64,000 nt of DNA from Mixta calida (GTDB taxonomy: Bacteria; Pseudomonadota; Gammaproteobacteria; Enterobacterales; Enterobacteriaceae), in the NCBI RefSeq assembly GCF_002953215.1, contig NZ_CP026378.1:2648540-2712539 (forward strand), read 5' to 3'. Below the pieces are notes generated by a model. The model did not search any database and was not told where the DNA came from. It was given only the letters and a program-made list of their open reading frames with translations. Made by a program: the position numbers and the translations under genes. Numbering within the stretch: the stretch's first letter is position 1; every line of letters begins with the position of its first letter. This document shows, piece by piece, positions 26,869 through 36,113 of this stretch.

Positions 26869-27047
26869 ATTATCGTCTTGCCGCGTCGTCCCCTTCCGCC
26901 ACTGACGCAGCTTTTCAGCGCGTATTGCTGTACGCCACAGCAATCTTTCCGAATGTTTCAGAACCCCTTCCCCATTCTTCACTGATTAAATATCACTCAA
27001 CCTTATACACTCTTTAACCGGTTATTTTCATCATAAGGAAATGATGC

Positions 27048-28181
27048 ATGGGCCTGAGCCTGCCGGATCCCAACCTTTTTTACCTGCCGCGCGATAATCT
27101 CCCGCCGGAGCAATATGAGCTGATTCTCGGTCCGCATCATGCCTGGTCACACATTGACAAGGAATATGTTTTCGATGATCGCTGGTCGGCGGGTTTTCAG
27201 CTTATCAACATGCAGCGGCACGCTGTTAACGGCTATACCAACCAACTGCCGCCTCACGGACCTCGAGAGCGGGAAAAGCTGAAAGGGATGGTTTACAGCG
27301 GCGAGGTGGTTATGCTCGGCGGCTTTTCCGTCAGGCCCGGCGCGCTGTTTTATATCAATGATGACGGGGAACTGATTTGCCGCGACCCGCTGGTTTTTAC
27401 CTTTCAAGGCGCGGCGAACATTATTCGCGCCTTTCAACTTTCCGTGGCGCGCCGCGATTACAGTCAGCAGGGAGGCAAACCGCGTCCGACGCCGCTGCCG
27501 TCAACAGCGCAGCAGCCCGCTCCGCTCCAGACCATTAACAGCAAAATGGCGGGCCGTCTGCTGGCCGCTGGCGGCGTCTACCATCAGAATCCTGAGATGT
27601 TTGCAGAGACCGCGCGCAAGCTGGGCGGCGAGGCGGCACAGGGATTTGATGAGGTACTGAATGAGCAAACGGCGGGCACGTTAATCGCCCTGTCGTCGCT
27701 GCTGATGCTGGGCAAAGCATCCGTCGCGGGGCACGTCTCAGCGGCAAATCTGGAAGAGCTGAACCACTATCTGGGCAAGTCCAGAGGTGAAGTCAGGCTG
27801 TTGCATAATATTAAGGTGGTCAAAATAAATTATGTGCGCCGGGATCGCATGGAACTGGCACAGCTACGCAGACAGTTTCAAACCGTTAAGCCCAAATTTT
27901 ATAAAATGCTGGCGGCGCATCCAGAGGTAAAAAGGCGATTTAACCAGGAAGAACTGACGAAGCTGGCAATGGGGCAACGGCCTGATGAAAAATGGGAGAT
28001 ACACCATAAACTTCCTTTGGATGATAGCGGTACGAATAATTTTAGTAACCTTATGCTGATTCGGCGCGACTATGAACACTACGTTTTTAATTCAGCGCAA
28101 AAAAGTATCACGCGTAAAATGGCGTCGGGTGAAGTAAAAGAAGTGCTATGGGCGGCCCCAGCTGGCTTAATTTTTCCTTAA
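27048..28181 (+). CDS. HNH-nuclease polymorphic-toxin-like protein
   Basis: A 377-residue protein with a toxin-style layout. The N-terminal domain (about 1-135; YLPRDNLPPEQYELILGPHHAWSHIDKEYVFDD) is unfamiliar to me. A Pro/Gln linker follows, then a central helical part, then a C-terminal HNH/colicin-type nuclease motif: KWEIHHKLPLDDSGTNNFSN near 316 and DYEHYVFN near 344. The paired His of EIHHK and the later Asn and His are the expected metal and catalytic residues. No signal peptide or membrane helix is seen. A small AT-rich gene begins 11 bases after it, the usual place of the immunity gene. The delivery route is unknown. Confidence 0.68.
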   Translation: MGLSLPDPNLFYLPRDNLPPEQYELILGPHHAWSHIDKEYVFDDRWSAGFQLINMQRHAVNGYTNQLPPHGPREREKLKGMVYSGEVVMLGGFSVRPGALFYINDDGELICRDPLVFTFQGAANIIRAFQLSVARRDYSQQGGKPRPTPLPSTAQQPAPLQTINSKMAGRLLAAGGVYHQNPEMFAETARKLGGEAAQGFDEVLNEQTAGTLIALSSLLMLGKASVAGHVSAANLEELNHYLGKSRGEVRLLHNIKVVKINYVRRDRMELAQLRRQFQTVKPKFYKMLAAHPEVKRRFNQEELTKLAMGQRPDEKWEIHHKLPLDDSGTNNFSNLMLIRRDYEHYVFNSAQKSITRKMASGEVKEVLWAAPAGLIFP

Positions 28182-28192
28182 CGGTAGATACT

Positions 28193-28678
28193 ATGTATAT
28201 AAACGACAACATCATTAACCAGCTTAAACAGCTTATTATCAAGCGCAGAGAAAAAGTAACTCCGGCTGTCGTTTTCCCGGATGAGCTGTATGATTATAAT
28301 TTTGGACGTAAAATTGGCAAAACTCCACGTCTATTTTGGGAGCAATATAAGAATTTCGTTGAGCGTTTAGACGGAATTAATATTGATGGATGTATTATTT
28401 ACGGCATAAAAAACCACTTCGATTATAAGAATGACCTGTTTACATTTAATGAATTTTTAACAAAGATAGCCTCTGATTTTCCCGGGCTGATGATAGAAGA
28501 AAATTTTTACTGTATTGAAATTGGCAGCTCCTCACTGGATACCTATACCTATGATACAAGAACCAACAAATGGGAATCACGTGACAAGCAGCAGTACCAA
28601 AACCTTTTTATCTCCTGCGACACGCTGGCGGAGTTCTTGCAAGCGGTGCTGGATGATATTCGTCAGGCAGAAATTTAG
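28193..28678 (+). CDS. Probable immunity protein for the HNH toxin-like protein
   Basis: A 161-residue acidic protein, distinctly AT-rich compared with neighbours. The pattern (LFWEQYKNF, INIDGCIIYGI, DFPGLMIEENFYCIEIGSSSLDTYTYDTRTNKWESRD) resembles the SMI1/KNR4/SUKH immunity superfamily, though this is from memory and weak. Position 11 bases after the nuclease gene is the main argument. The start at 28193 is used because the longer frame overlaps the upstream gene; its ribosome site is poor, suggesting coupling. Confidence 0.62.
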   Translation: MYINDNIINQLKQLIIKRREKVTPAVVFPDELYDYNFGRKIGKTPRLFWEQYKNFVERLDGINIDGCIIYGIKNHFDYKNDLFTFNEFLTKIASDFPGLMIEENFYCIEIGSSSLDTYTYDTRTNKWESRDKQQYQNLFISCDTLAEFLQAVLDDIRQAEI

Positions 28679-28846
28679 CACTATAAACATAATAGCTATT
28701 TCCTGATTTTTTCTCTGTCCAGAATCACAGTAAAAAATATACTGAGAAATCCACATTTCTGAGCGATTCCATGAACAGGATATTGATGCATAGTGATTAC
28801 TCAGACGGAAGGTCATAGATTGACTAACGCGCTGATATCAAACAAA

Positions 28847-28876
28847 GCAAAACGCCGCATTTACCTGCGGCGTTTT
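28847..28876. terminator. Bidirectional terminator between immunity gene and acyltransferase
   Basis: AAAACGCCGCA-TTTACC-TGCGGCGTTTT, a symmetrical stem with A and T tracts that can serve both convergent genes. Confidence 0.8.
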
Positions 28877-28898
28877 CCTTCACTACGTCTTGCGACAA

Positions 28899-29972
28899 TC
28901 AGACATCAAACTTCATGCGCAGCAGACGCGGGTAGATAAACAGTGATTTCCCCAGCCCTTTGTTCAGCACTTTCCAGACGACCACTGAACAGAAGGAACA
29001 GAGCGCCACCATACCGATCGGGAAGCCTACCGCCCACAGCATCGAGAACAGGCCGGAGTTGAACAGGTGGTGATCCAGCGCGAACAGAATCGCCGTCATG
29101 CCGAAATATTCGATAAAGATACGGTGCAGCACATAAATTTGCAGCGTGTTTTTACCGATCCAGTTCATCCAGGCCATATTAAAGCGTACGTTCAACGTGC
29201 GGCACAGCGCGATGCAGGCCAGAATGGTCAGGGTACAGAGGAACAGGTTCTTCTGTAACCCCAGCAGCAGATGTACGCCCGCCAGCGCCGCCAGACCCAG
29301 CCACGGCAGCAGATTGCTTTTACGCCATTCGCTTAGCTGGATCACCTGCGCGCTCCAGAAGGAACCCATGATGAAGTAGATAAAGTATTGTGAAAGGCTC
29401 TCTGGCCCCCAGCCGGGAATGATCTTCTCCACGGCCGCATAGTTCAGCAACACCGCCACCACGACCAGCGGCAGACGCTGCTGGCGGAACAGTTTGGCGA
29501 AAAGGAAAAACAGCCCCAGCGCATAGAGATACCAGGAGCTGCTCATCGCCATCAGCATCAGCGAAATGAACTCCTGCGGCGATTCCGCGTAAGAGGAGTT
29601 AATGTTGCTGGAAATACGGTGATGGGTAATTTCCGATGAGATCCCATAAATAGAGAGCCACTGAATGACGCCCCAGAGAATATAGAGATAAAACAGGTTC
29701 GTTACCCGGCTGGTAAAAACTTTCTGCCAGGGTTTTTCATTAATGGCGCGTGCCGCCAGCATCCCTGACACAAAGAAGAAGGCAGGCATACGCAACGGCG
29801 ACAGGACGGTATTAAACGCTACCCAGATATGCGCCGGCAGGCTGCCTGCCGTCAGGTATTTCAGCGTTCCTTCAAATCCCGGTAAAACCACGTGGTAGAG
29901 CACCACCAGCAGAATGCATCCGCCCTTCAGCGTATTCACCCACTGTATTTCCTCGCTTTTTTTATTGTTCAT
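28899..29972 (-). CDS. Acyltransferase-3 family membrane protein
   Basis: A 357-residue inner-membrane protein with about ten hydrophobic segments. The opening WVNTLKGGCILLVVLYHVVLPGF has the family His in the first helix (LYH), with RMPAFFFVSGMLAARA as the second hallmark and a late LQIYVLHRIFIEYF. Such proteins O-acylate cell-surface sugars. I start at the ATG at 29972, which has AGGA upstream; an ATG 39 bases earlier is possible. It stands alone, so its substrate is unknown. Confidence 0.85.
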   Translation of the reverse strand: MNNKKSEEIQWVNTLKGGCILLVVLYHVVLPGFEGTLKYLTAGSLPAHIWVAFNTVLSPLRMPAFFFVSGMLAARAINEKPWQKVFTSRVTNLFYLYILWGVIQWLSIYGISSEITHHRISSNINSSYAESPQEFISLMLMAMSSSWYLYALGLFFLFAKLFRQQRLPLVVVAVLLNYAAVEKIIPGWGPESLSQYFIYFIMGSFWSAQVIQLSEWRKSNLLPWLGLAALAGVHLLLGLQKNLFLCTLTILACIALCRTLNVRFNMAWMNWIGKNTLQIYVLHRIFIEYFGMTAILFALDHHLFNSGLFSMLWAVGFPIGMVALCSFCSVVVWKVLNKGLGKSLFIYPRLLRMKFDV

Positions 29973-30122
29973 TGCTGTGTTTCCTGCTGTGTTATCAGAA
30001 CTTAATGGCAAAGTAGCCAGATCAGGATTATTGGCGTGGCGGGAATGAAAAGGCTGTAGCGTTTATCTTAAAAAAAATAAGCGGCCCTAAAGGGCTAATG
30101 GCGAAAACGCGGGCGGCATAAG

Positions 30123-30157
30123 AAAAAAACGGGCGGGCCGTTAATCCGCCCGCCCGC
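30123..30157 (-). terminator. Terminator of the tcyJLN unit
   Basis: On the minus strand CGGGCGGGCGG-ATTAA-CGGCCCGCCCG is followed by seven T, 44 bases past the tcyN stop. Confidence 0.88.
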
Positions 30158-30200
30158 TAAGGGAAAATATTTAAGACAATACTGGTTGAAACCGGCCCAG

Positions 30201-30953
30201 TTATTGGCTGAGGAACTTCTCAAGGAACTGACGGGTTCGCGCCTGCTGCGGGTTAGCGAACAGCGCCTTTGCCGGCCCCTGCTCCACGATCCGTCCCTGA
30301 TCCATAAAAATGGCGCGGTCGGCGACGTCGCGCGCGAAGCTCATCTCATGGGTGACGATCACCATGGTGCGTTTCTCCTCCGCCAGCGAGCGTATGGTAT
30401 TCAGCACCTCACCGACCAGTTCGGGATCGAGCGCCGAGGTCGGTTCGTCAAACAGGATCACTTCCGGGCGCATCGCCAGCGCGCGGGCAATCGCTACGCG
30501 CTGCTGCTGTCCACCGGAAAGACGACGCGGATAGCTCGTCTCCTTGCCGTGCAGCCCGACTTTCTCCAGCAGCGCGCGGGCGCGGGCGATAGCTTCCGCT
30601 TTCGGCTCGCCCTTTACGATTACCGGCCCTTCGATAATGTTTTCCAGCACCGAGCGGTGCGGGAAAAGATTGAAGCTCTGGAAAACGAAGCCCACCTGCT
30701 GACGCAGCTGGCGCACGCGCTCTTTCTGTTTGCCGATCGGCTGCGCCGCATCAATCTCAATGCCACCTACCTTGATGGTGCCGCTGTCCGGCTCCTCCAG
30801 CAGGTTGATGCTGCGCAGCAGCGTGGTTTTGCCGGAACCGCTCGGCCCGATAATCGCCACTACTTCGCCGGAGGCGACCTCCAGATCAATGCCGTGCAGC
30901 ACCGTCTGGCCATTAAACCGCTTCACCAGCTTTTTGACTTCAATGGCGCTCAT
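30201..30953 (-). CDS. tcyN: TcyN, ATP-binding subunit of the cystine ABC importer
   Basis: Cytoplasmic ATPase energising L-cystine (and diaminopimelate-type) uptake. Walker A GPSGSGKTT (about 37-45), Q loop FVFQSFNLFPH, signature LSGGQQQRVAIARAL, Walker B VILFDEPTSALDPE and switch His in VTHEMSF are all intact. 250 residues, as in E. coli YecC. Its ATG overlaps the tcyL stop (ATGA), showing translational coupling. Confidence 0.95.
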   Translation of the reverse strand: MSAIEVKKLVKRFNGQTVLHGIDLEVASGEVVAIIGPSGSGKTTLLRSINLLEEPDSGTIKVGGIEIDAAQPIGKQKERVRQLRQQVGFVFQSFNLFPHRSVLENIIEGPVIVKGEPKAEAIARARALLEKVGLHGKETSYPRRLSGGQQQRVAIARALAMRPEVILFDEPTSALDPELVGEVLNTIRSLAEEKRTMVIVTHEMSFARDVADRAIFMDQGRIVEQGPAKALFANPQQARTRQFLEKFLSQ

Positions 30954-31618
30954 TTCTCCTCCCGATCCTGACGGTTAACATGGGCTTCCAGCCGGTTTTG
31001 CAGCGCCGACAGCACCGTCGCCATCACCCAGTAGATCAGCGATGCCGCCAGATACATGGTGAACACTTCCAGTGTGCGCGAGGTGATCAGCTGCGCCTGG
31101 CGGAACAGCTCCGGCACCTGAATGGTGGCGGCCAGCGAGGTGTCTTTCACCAGGCTGATAAAGCTGTTGCCCAGCGGCGGCAATGCGGTGCGGGCCGCCT
31201 GCGGCAGCACCACGCGCTTCAGCGTTTGCCAGCGCGTCATGCCGATGCTGGCCGCCGCTTCCCACTGGCCGCGCTCAATGGCGGCGATCGCTCCGCGTAG
31301 CGATTCGGAAGCGTAGGCGGCGGTATTCAGCGACAGGCCGATCATCGCCGAGGGGATCGGATCGAGTTCAATGCCGAACTGCGGCAGCCCGTAGTAGATC
31401 ATAAACAGCTGGGCGATCAGCGGCGTGCCGCGAAAAACAGAGACGTAGAAACGCGCCAGCAGGCCGATGGGCCAGAAGGTAGAGAGGCGCATCAGCGCCA
31501 GGATAAAGCCCAGCACCAGACCGAAGAACATGCCGCCGATGCTAAGCTGCAGCGTAAAGACGGCGCCTTTTAATAAAAAAGGTGCTGAATCCAGCACCAG
31601 TTGAATACTCTCTTGCAT
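30950..31618 (-). CDS. tcyL: TcyL, permease subunit of the cystine ABC importer
   Basis: A 222-residue inner-membrane permease of the HisMQ type with about five helices and the EAA loop (EAAASIGMTRWQTLKRVVLPQAARTALPPLGN) that docks on TcyN. It corresponds to E. coli YecS. Its start overlaps the tcyJ stop by one base (TAATG), and its end overlaps tcyN. Confidence 0.95.
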   Translation of the reverse strand: MQESIQLVLDSAPFLLKGAVFTLQLSIGGMFFGLVLGFILALMRLSTFWPIGLLARFYVSVFRGTPLIAQLFMIYYGLPQFGIELDPIPSAMIGLSLNTAAYASESLRGAIAAIERGQWEAAASIGMTRWQTLKRVVLPQAARTALPPLGNSFISLVKDTSLAATIQVPELFRQAQLITSRTLEVFTMYLAASLIYWVMATVLSALQNRLEAHVNRQDREEK

Positions 31619-32418
31619 TATTTAGTGACGTCCGCGCCAAACCATTTTTCAGAAATTTTATTCAGCGTGCCGTCTTTCTGCATCTCGCCGATCGCCGTGT
31701 TGATGGCATTCAGCAGATCTTCGTTGCCTTTACGCAGTGCGACGCCCGCTTCCTGACGGGAGAAGGCCGGGCCTGCAACTGCCATGGTGTTGCCGGTTTT
31801 CTTCACCAGATCGAGCGCGGCGAGGCGATCGACAAGGATAGCGTCAACGCGGCCAGAGCGCAGATCCTGATATTTGGTCGGATCGTCATCATAGGTACGG
31901 ATATCCACGCCCTTCACGTTCTCACGCAGCCACTGCTCATAGTTGGTGCCGAGGCCGACGCCCACTTTTTTGTTCGCCAGATCCTGCGGGCCTTTGATGG
32001 AGCCCTCTTTGTCCTTGCGCGTCAACGCCTGAATACCGGAAACGGTGTAAGGCACGGAGAAATCATACTTTTTCTTACGCTCGTCGGAGATGGTCACCTG
32101 ATTGATCACCACATCGATGCGTTTGGAGTCCAGCGACGCCAGCATGCCGTCCCATTTGGTCGGCTTCAGGCTCGCCTTCACGCCCAGGTGCTGCGCCAGC
32201 GCCTGCGCAAACTCTACTTCAAAGCCGGTCAGCTTGCCGTTCTCATCCTGGAAGCTGAACGGCGGATAGGTGCCTTCCAGCCCCACCAGCAGGCTGCCGC
32301 GCTCTTTTACTTTATTCAGCAGATTTTCCGCAGCGAAGGTTTTCACGTTGACGCCGGCAACCAGCGCCGTCGCCATCACGCCCAGCAGCAGCTGACGACG
32401 TACCTGAGAGAAATTCAT
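31618..32418 (-). CDS. tcyJ: TcyJ (FliY), periplasmic cystine-binding protein
   Basis: Solute-binding protein of the TcyJLN importer. A signal peptide (RRQLLLGVMATALVAGVNVKTFAAE) precedes the typical SBP_bac_3 sequence (GLEGTYPPFSFQDENGKLTGFEVEFAQALA). I use the ATG at 32418: GGAG lies five bases before it, and the resulting 266 residues equal E. coli FliY. It lies downstream of dcyD with a 162-base gap holding a GCTTTCCGT/ACGGAAAGC inverted repeat. Confidence 0.95.
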   Translation of the reverse strand: MNFSQVRRQLLLGVMATALVAGVNVKTFAAENLLNKVKERGSLLVGLEGTYPPFSFQDENGKLTGFEVEFAQALAQHLGVKASLKPTKWDGMLASLDSKRIDVVINQVTISDERKKKYDFSVPYTVSGIQALTRKDKEGSIKGPQDLANKKVGVGLGTNYEQWLRENVKGVDIRTYDDDPTKYQDLRSGRVDAILVDRLAALDLVKKTGNTMAVAGPAFSRQEAGVALRKGNEDLLNAINTAIGEMQKDGTLNKISEKWFGADVTK

Positions 32419-32580
32419 AGTCACTCCATTTATTGTTGGATTGTTGTGCAGGCCGCTTTCCGTCTGTGCTACGGAAAGCGAGGCCGACCGGCCTGGCTAA
32501 AACGGATGGACGCCGTGCATAGCGTCGGCGGCCATCGATGGTTAAACAGGCTGATTATAAACCTTTTTCAGTTTTCAGGA

Positions 32581-33567
32581 TTAGACGGAAGGATAATAAG
32601 CAAATAATGCCGGCGCGCCGCCGGTATGTACGAACAGCAGCGGCCCTTCGCGGCGAAAACGCTGCTGACTGATGCCGTCGATCAGGCCCGCCATCGCCTT
32701 GCCGGTGTAAACCGGATCGAGAATGATACCTTCCAGCCGCGCCAGCAGTTTTACCGCCTCCATGCCCTCTTCGCTCGGCATGCCGTAGCGCGGGGCGAAG
32801 TAGTCGTCCCAGAGCGTGATGTCGGCGCGGCTGTGTGTCTCCAGCAGTCCGTCTAGATTCTGGCGCAGCGCGCTAACCAGCGGCAGCTGATCGGCGACTT
32901 TTCGTGACACTGTCACGCCAACCAGTTCGGTTTCCGGCAGCAGCGCCTCCAGTCCTACCGCCAGGCCGGCATGCGTGCCGGCGCTGCCGGAGGCGACCAC
33001 CACCGCGGCGAAATCGACCACCCCTTCGCTTTGGTGCGCGATCTCCTGCGCGCACTCGACGTAGCCCAGCGCGCCGAGCGCGTTAGAGCCGCCGACCGGC
33101 ACCACGTAAGGCCGGAAGCCCTGCGCCTCCAGCCGATCGCGCAGCACGTTCAGCTGTTCAGCGGGCGCGTGCAGTGCATCAACCCGCTCAATTTCGCAGT
33201 CGAGCAGATCCAGCAGCAGGCGGTTGCCGTTGCCGAGGTAATTTTCCGCACGGGTGTCGATGGGGTTTTCCAGCAGCGCGACGCATTTCAGTCCCAGCTT
33301 CGCCGCCACCGCCGCCGTCTGGCGCACATGGTTAGACTGAATGGCGCCAGCGGTGATCAGCACGTCCGCCCCTTCCCGCAGCGCGTCCGCCGCCAGGAAC
33401 TCCAGCTTGCGCAGCTTATTGCCGCCCAGCGCCAACGGAGTGATGTCGTCGCGCTTGATAAAGATGTCGCGGCCAAGGTAGTCGGAAAGACGCGGCAAAT
33501 GCTCCAGCGGCGTCGGCGCCCCAATGAGTTCGAGACGAGGATATTGGATCAGATTGGACAGGGACAA
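32581..33567 (-). CDS. dcyD: DcyD, D-cysteine desulfhydrase
   Basis: PLP enzyme that degrades D-cysteine to pyruvate, ammonia and sulfide, cytoplasmic. The PLP-lysine motif is [10 protein letters not shown], near residue 50, with [15 protein letters not shown] and [13 protein letters not shown] for cofactor and substrate binding. I place the start at a TTG at 33567: GGAGG sits five bases upstream and the resulting 328 residues equal E. coli DcyD. A GTG at 33585 would add six residues but lacks a ribosome site. Confidence 0.95.
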   Translation of the reverse strand: MSLSNLIQYPRLELIGAPTPLEHLPRLSDYLGRDIFIKRDDITPLALGGNKLRKLEFLAADALREGADVLITAGAIQSNHVRQTAAVAAKLGLKCVALLENPIDTRAENYLGNGNRLLLDLLDCEIERVDALHAPAEQLNVLRDRLEAQGFRPYVVPVGGSNALGALGYVECAQEIAHQSEGVVDFAAVVVASGSAGTHAGLAVGLEALLPETELVGVTVSRKVADQLPLVSALRQNLDGLLETHSRADITLWDDYFAPRYGMPSEEGMEAVKLLARLEGIILDPVYTGKAMAGLIDGISQQRFRREGPLLFVHTGGAPALFAYYPSV

Positions 33568-33672
33568 AGCAGCCTCCACGCACACAGGATAAGAGCTACA
33601 GTGTTGCAGAAGATGCGGTGGGGATCTACGGTCAGTTCGTGTGATCGCGACGCAGAAAGGCCCGCCTGATGG

Positions 33673-33711
33673 AAAAAAGAGCGAGGCACGGATGAAAGCT
33701 CATCCGTGCCT
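33673..33711 (-). terminator. Terminator of fliAZ
   Basis: On the minus strand AGGCACGGATGA-GCTT-TCATCCGTGCCT is followed by CGCTC and six T, directly after the fliZ stop. It separates the fliAZ transcript from dcyD. Confidence 0.88.
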
Positions 33712-33716
33712 GACGC

Positions 33717-34220
33717 CTAATTACGCTGCCAGCCTAAAAACTGATCGTATTTGCGCAGGGCGATGCGGTAGTTATTGTTGCCGGCATCCGGTAAATCATG
33801 TTCCAGACATTCATGCCAGCTGCAGCCGCGTAATTTTTCGGCCGGATAATTCTTTGCCGAAAGCATGTCATCCAGACGACGCAGGCGAACCACATATTCA
33901 CGAATGGTGCTGTGGCTCATTTCGGTCTGTTCAAACAGATATTGTTTAAACGCCATAATGTCAAAATAATTAGGGTGGGTGTTGCAGTAAATATCGCTGC
34001 AAAACCGGCACAGCGCGGTCAGTTCATTTTGTAATTTAAGCCAGACCTGATCGTCGATCGGTTGGTCCATCCGGGAGATAGCTTCTTTATTAATGATCTG
34101 ACCGCGAAAAACCAACGCCATCCTGTCGAGTATTTTTCCGCAGTGTGAACAATTGCTTTGGCTGTGTTTGTAATCTTTAAGATAACGGCTTAATGGCCTC
34201 GTTTTTAGTTTGGTTCCCAT
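33717..34220 (-). CDS. fliZ: FliZ, flagellar/stationary-phase switch regulator
   Basis: DNA-binding regulator that in E. coli competes with RpoS at promoters and in Salmonella supports FlhDC activity. This 167-residue protein carries the integrase-like core (YLFEQTEMSHSTIREYVVRLRRLDDML) with conserved Arg residues, and paired Cys (CSHCGK, CRFCSD). It is slightly shorter than the E. coli protein (183). It follows fliA by 47 bases in the usual fliAZ operon. Confidence 0.94.
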   Translation of the reverse strand: MGTKLKTRPLSRYLKDYKHSQSNCSHCGKILDRMALVFRGQIINKEAISRMDQPIDDQVWLKLQNELTALCRFCSDIYCNTHPNYFDIMAFKQYLFEQTEMSHSTIREYVVRLRRLDDMLSAKNYPAEKLRGCSWHECLEHDLPDAGNNNYRIALRKYDQFLGWQRN

Positions 34221-34267
34221 TGAGGAGACTCCCGGTTATATGTCCTCGAAAGCGAGAGCTGACGCTG

Positions 34268-34990
34268 TCAGCGCGCTCCCGTTAACCGGGCGCGCAGGCG
34301 TTTTATCGCCTGACTGTGCAGCTGGCTGACGCGGGACTCACCCACCTCCAACACGGCGCCAATCTCTTTCAGGTTCAGCTCTTCCTGGTAATACAGTGTC
34401 AGCACCATTTTTTCGCGTTCGGGCAGCGCCTCGATCGCTTCAATGACACGTTCACGGAGATTCCCTTCCATCAGCTGGTGAAGCGGGTTGGCCTCTTCAT
34501 GGCCGTCCGTCACCAGTTCCGCACTATCGCCATGTTCTTCGCGATACTCGTCATAGGAGAAAAGCTGGCTGTTATTCGTATCCAGCAGAATCTGCCGATA
34601 CTCCTCCAGCGAAACATTGAGCTGTTTAGCGACTTCCTGCTCCGATGCGGCACGTCCCAACGCCTGCTCGCACTGGTGCATCGCGCTCGCCACTTCACGC
34701 GCGTTGCGGCGCACGCTGCGCGGCGCCCAGTCGCGGCTGCGCAGCTCATCGAGCATGGCGCCGCGAATGCGCTGCACGGCATAGGTGGTGAAGGCGGTGC
34801 CCTGCAGCGCGTCATAGCGCTCCACAGCATTCAACAGTCCAATGCCGCCGGCCTGCAGTAAATCATCCAGCTCAACACTCGCGGGCAGCCGTACCTGCAG
34901 GCGTAACGCCTCATGGCGTACCAGTGGTACATATCGCTGCCACAGCGAATGTTTATCCATCACGCCATCGGCGGTATAGAGATCGTTCAC
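34268..34990 (-). CDS. fliA: FliA, flagellar sigma factor sigma-28
   Basis: Directs RNA polymerase to late flagellar promoters, including those found here before both flagellin genes and fliD. Region 2 is LDDLLQAGGIGLLNAVERYD...FTTYAVQRIRGAMLDELRSRDW; region 3 is VRRNAREV; region 4 is PEREKMVLTLYYQEELNLKEIGAVLEVGESRVSQLHSQAIKRLR. 240 residues, essentially full length. A sigma-28 promoter lies upstream, so it is autoregulated. Confidence 0.97.
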   Translation of the reverse strand: MNDLYTADGVMDKHSLWQRYVPLVRHEALRLQVRLPASVELDDLLQAGGIGLLNAVERYDALQGTAFTTYAVQRIRGAMLDELRSRDWAPRSVRRNAREVASAMHQCEQALGRAASEQEVAKQLNVSLEEYRQILLDTNNSQLFSYDEYREEHGDSAELVTDGHEEANPLHQLMEGNLRERVIEAIEALPEREKMVLTLYYQEELNLKEIGAVLEVGESRVSQLHSQAIKRLRARLTGAR

Positions 34991-35014
34991 TTTGACTACC
35001 CTGCGTTAGTTACG

Positions 35015-35041
35015 TTATCGGCATGATTATCCGATTCTGTA
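35015..35041 (-). promoter_or_regulatory. Sigma-28 promoter of fliA
   Basis: On the minus strand TACAGAAT, 11 bases, GCCGATAA. The -10 is a perfect match to the sigma-28 consensus TAAAGTTT-N11-GCCGATAA and the spacer is exact; the -35 matches five of eight. Confidence 0.72.
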
Positions 35042-35141
35042 GGGTGATCGATTGGCGGAATAGGGATAAAAAAGACGGGTTATTTAGAAAAAGTTTGTAA
35101 CCACTACCGGCGCAAGGCCGGTAAGATCACATTCTTATAAT

Positions 35142-36113
35142 TCAAGCCGTGCGGCGTATTGCTTTCAGCTTCGCGCGCGTCGCAGGCGGCACCCGCGCCC
35201 ACAGGGCGCAGACCTGGCCCTCGATGCCCTGATAAAAGGCCAGCAGTTCTTCATCAGCCTGCAGTGCCTGACGGAAGTGCACCGTGCCCCGTTCGCTGTC
35301 GATATGCAGCAGCCCGCTGATAAACAGCCGTTGTAAATCGCTGCGCAACAGTAATCCGTTATCGACGCTGTTATCGGTTAGCAGGCCTTCATCATTTTCA
35401 CGCGTATCGATATGGCACGCTTCCACCCACGGCGCGGCGACATGCGCCTGTACCGTGGTGCCGGTAATGACGCAGCCGCCGTAACGCGCGTTGACCGCCG
35501 CGGCGAATTCCGCCTGGCTGGCGCGCTGCAACACTTTCGTTCTGACGCGTCGTCCCACCTGCTGACCGGCGATCACCGCGCCGGGCGTCGGCATGAGCGG
35601 TGTTTCCATCACGACCAGAAACTGCAGTGTGCGCGCCTCGCTAAAGCAGGGTTGCGCCTGCGCATCGAACAGCTGCCAGTAATCGTCGTCGCCCTGCCGA
35701 CGCATCAGCGTCAGACGGTAGCCCCGGCTGGTCAGCAGGTTCTGCGCCGTGGCGGAGCCGGGATCGAGCATGGCGTACACCCGGCTCTCCCCCATCACTT
35801 TCCACAACGATTTGGCGAGGTCGTTGCGCCGCAGATAAAGGAAGGTTTGCCCGTTCTGCATATAATGCTCGAAACGGCGCAGATAGTTTTTGCGCTCGTT
35901 GTCGTCCGACACGAACAGCAGATCTTCCAGCGGACTGTTTTCCGTCTGGTGGGCGAACACCGCCCGGATAACCAGCTGACGCGGACTGGTGGAAGGACTT
36001 AATAAGCCGCGCAGCGTCAGCGCCTTCTCCGCAGGATATTTCTGCCCGTAGCGGCGGCTGATTTCCTCAAAGGTCAGGTGTTCACCTGGCAACAAGTCAT
36101 AATTGAAGCGCAT
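35142..36113 (-). CDS. HNH-endonuclease-family protein
   Basis: A 323-residue protein whose C-terminal region has the HNH signature: AHVAAPWVEACHIDTRENDEGLLTDNSVDNGLLLRSDLQRLF, with His in EACHI, Asn in DNGLLL and the final His position replaced by Gln in LQRLF. The N-terminal 180 residues are a separate, unfamiliar domain. Family members are often predicted restriction or repair nucleases. GGAG five bases before the ATG at 36113 decides the start. It sits alone between fliA and rmlA, where flagellar genes would be expected. Confidence 0.75.
   Translation of the reverse strand: MRFNYDLLPGEHLTFEEISRRYGQKYPAEKALTLRGLLSPSTSPRQLVIRAVFAHQTENSPLEDLLFVSDDNERKNYLRRFEHYMQNGQTFLYLRRNDLAKSLWKVMGESRVYAMLDPGSATAQNLLTSRGYRLTLMRRQGDDDYWQLFDAQAQPCFSEARTLQFLVVMETPLMPTPGAVIAGQQVGRRVRTKVLQRASQAEFAAAVNARYGGCVITGTTVQAHVAAPWVEACHIDTRENDEGLLTDNSVDNGLLLRSDLQRLFISGLLHIDSERGTVHFRQALQADEELLAFYQGIEGQVCALWARVPPATRAKLKAIRRTA

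Noticed and set aside
32450..32490. Inverted repeat GCTTTCCGT/ACGGAAAGC between dcyD and tcyJ as a terminator
   Set aside because: No T run on either side; it may be an RNA stability element but the evidence is too thin to call.
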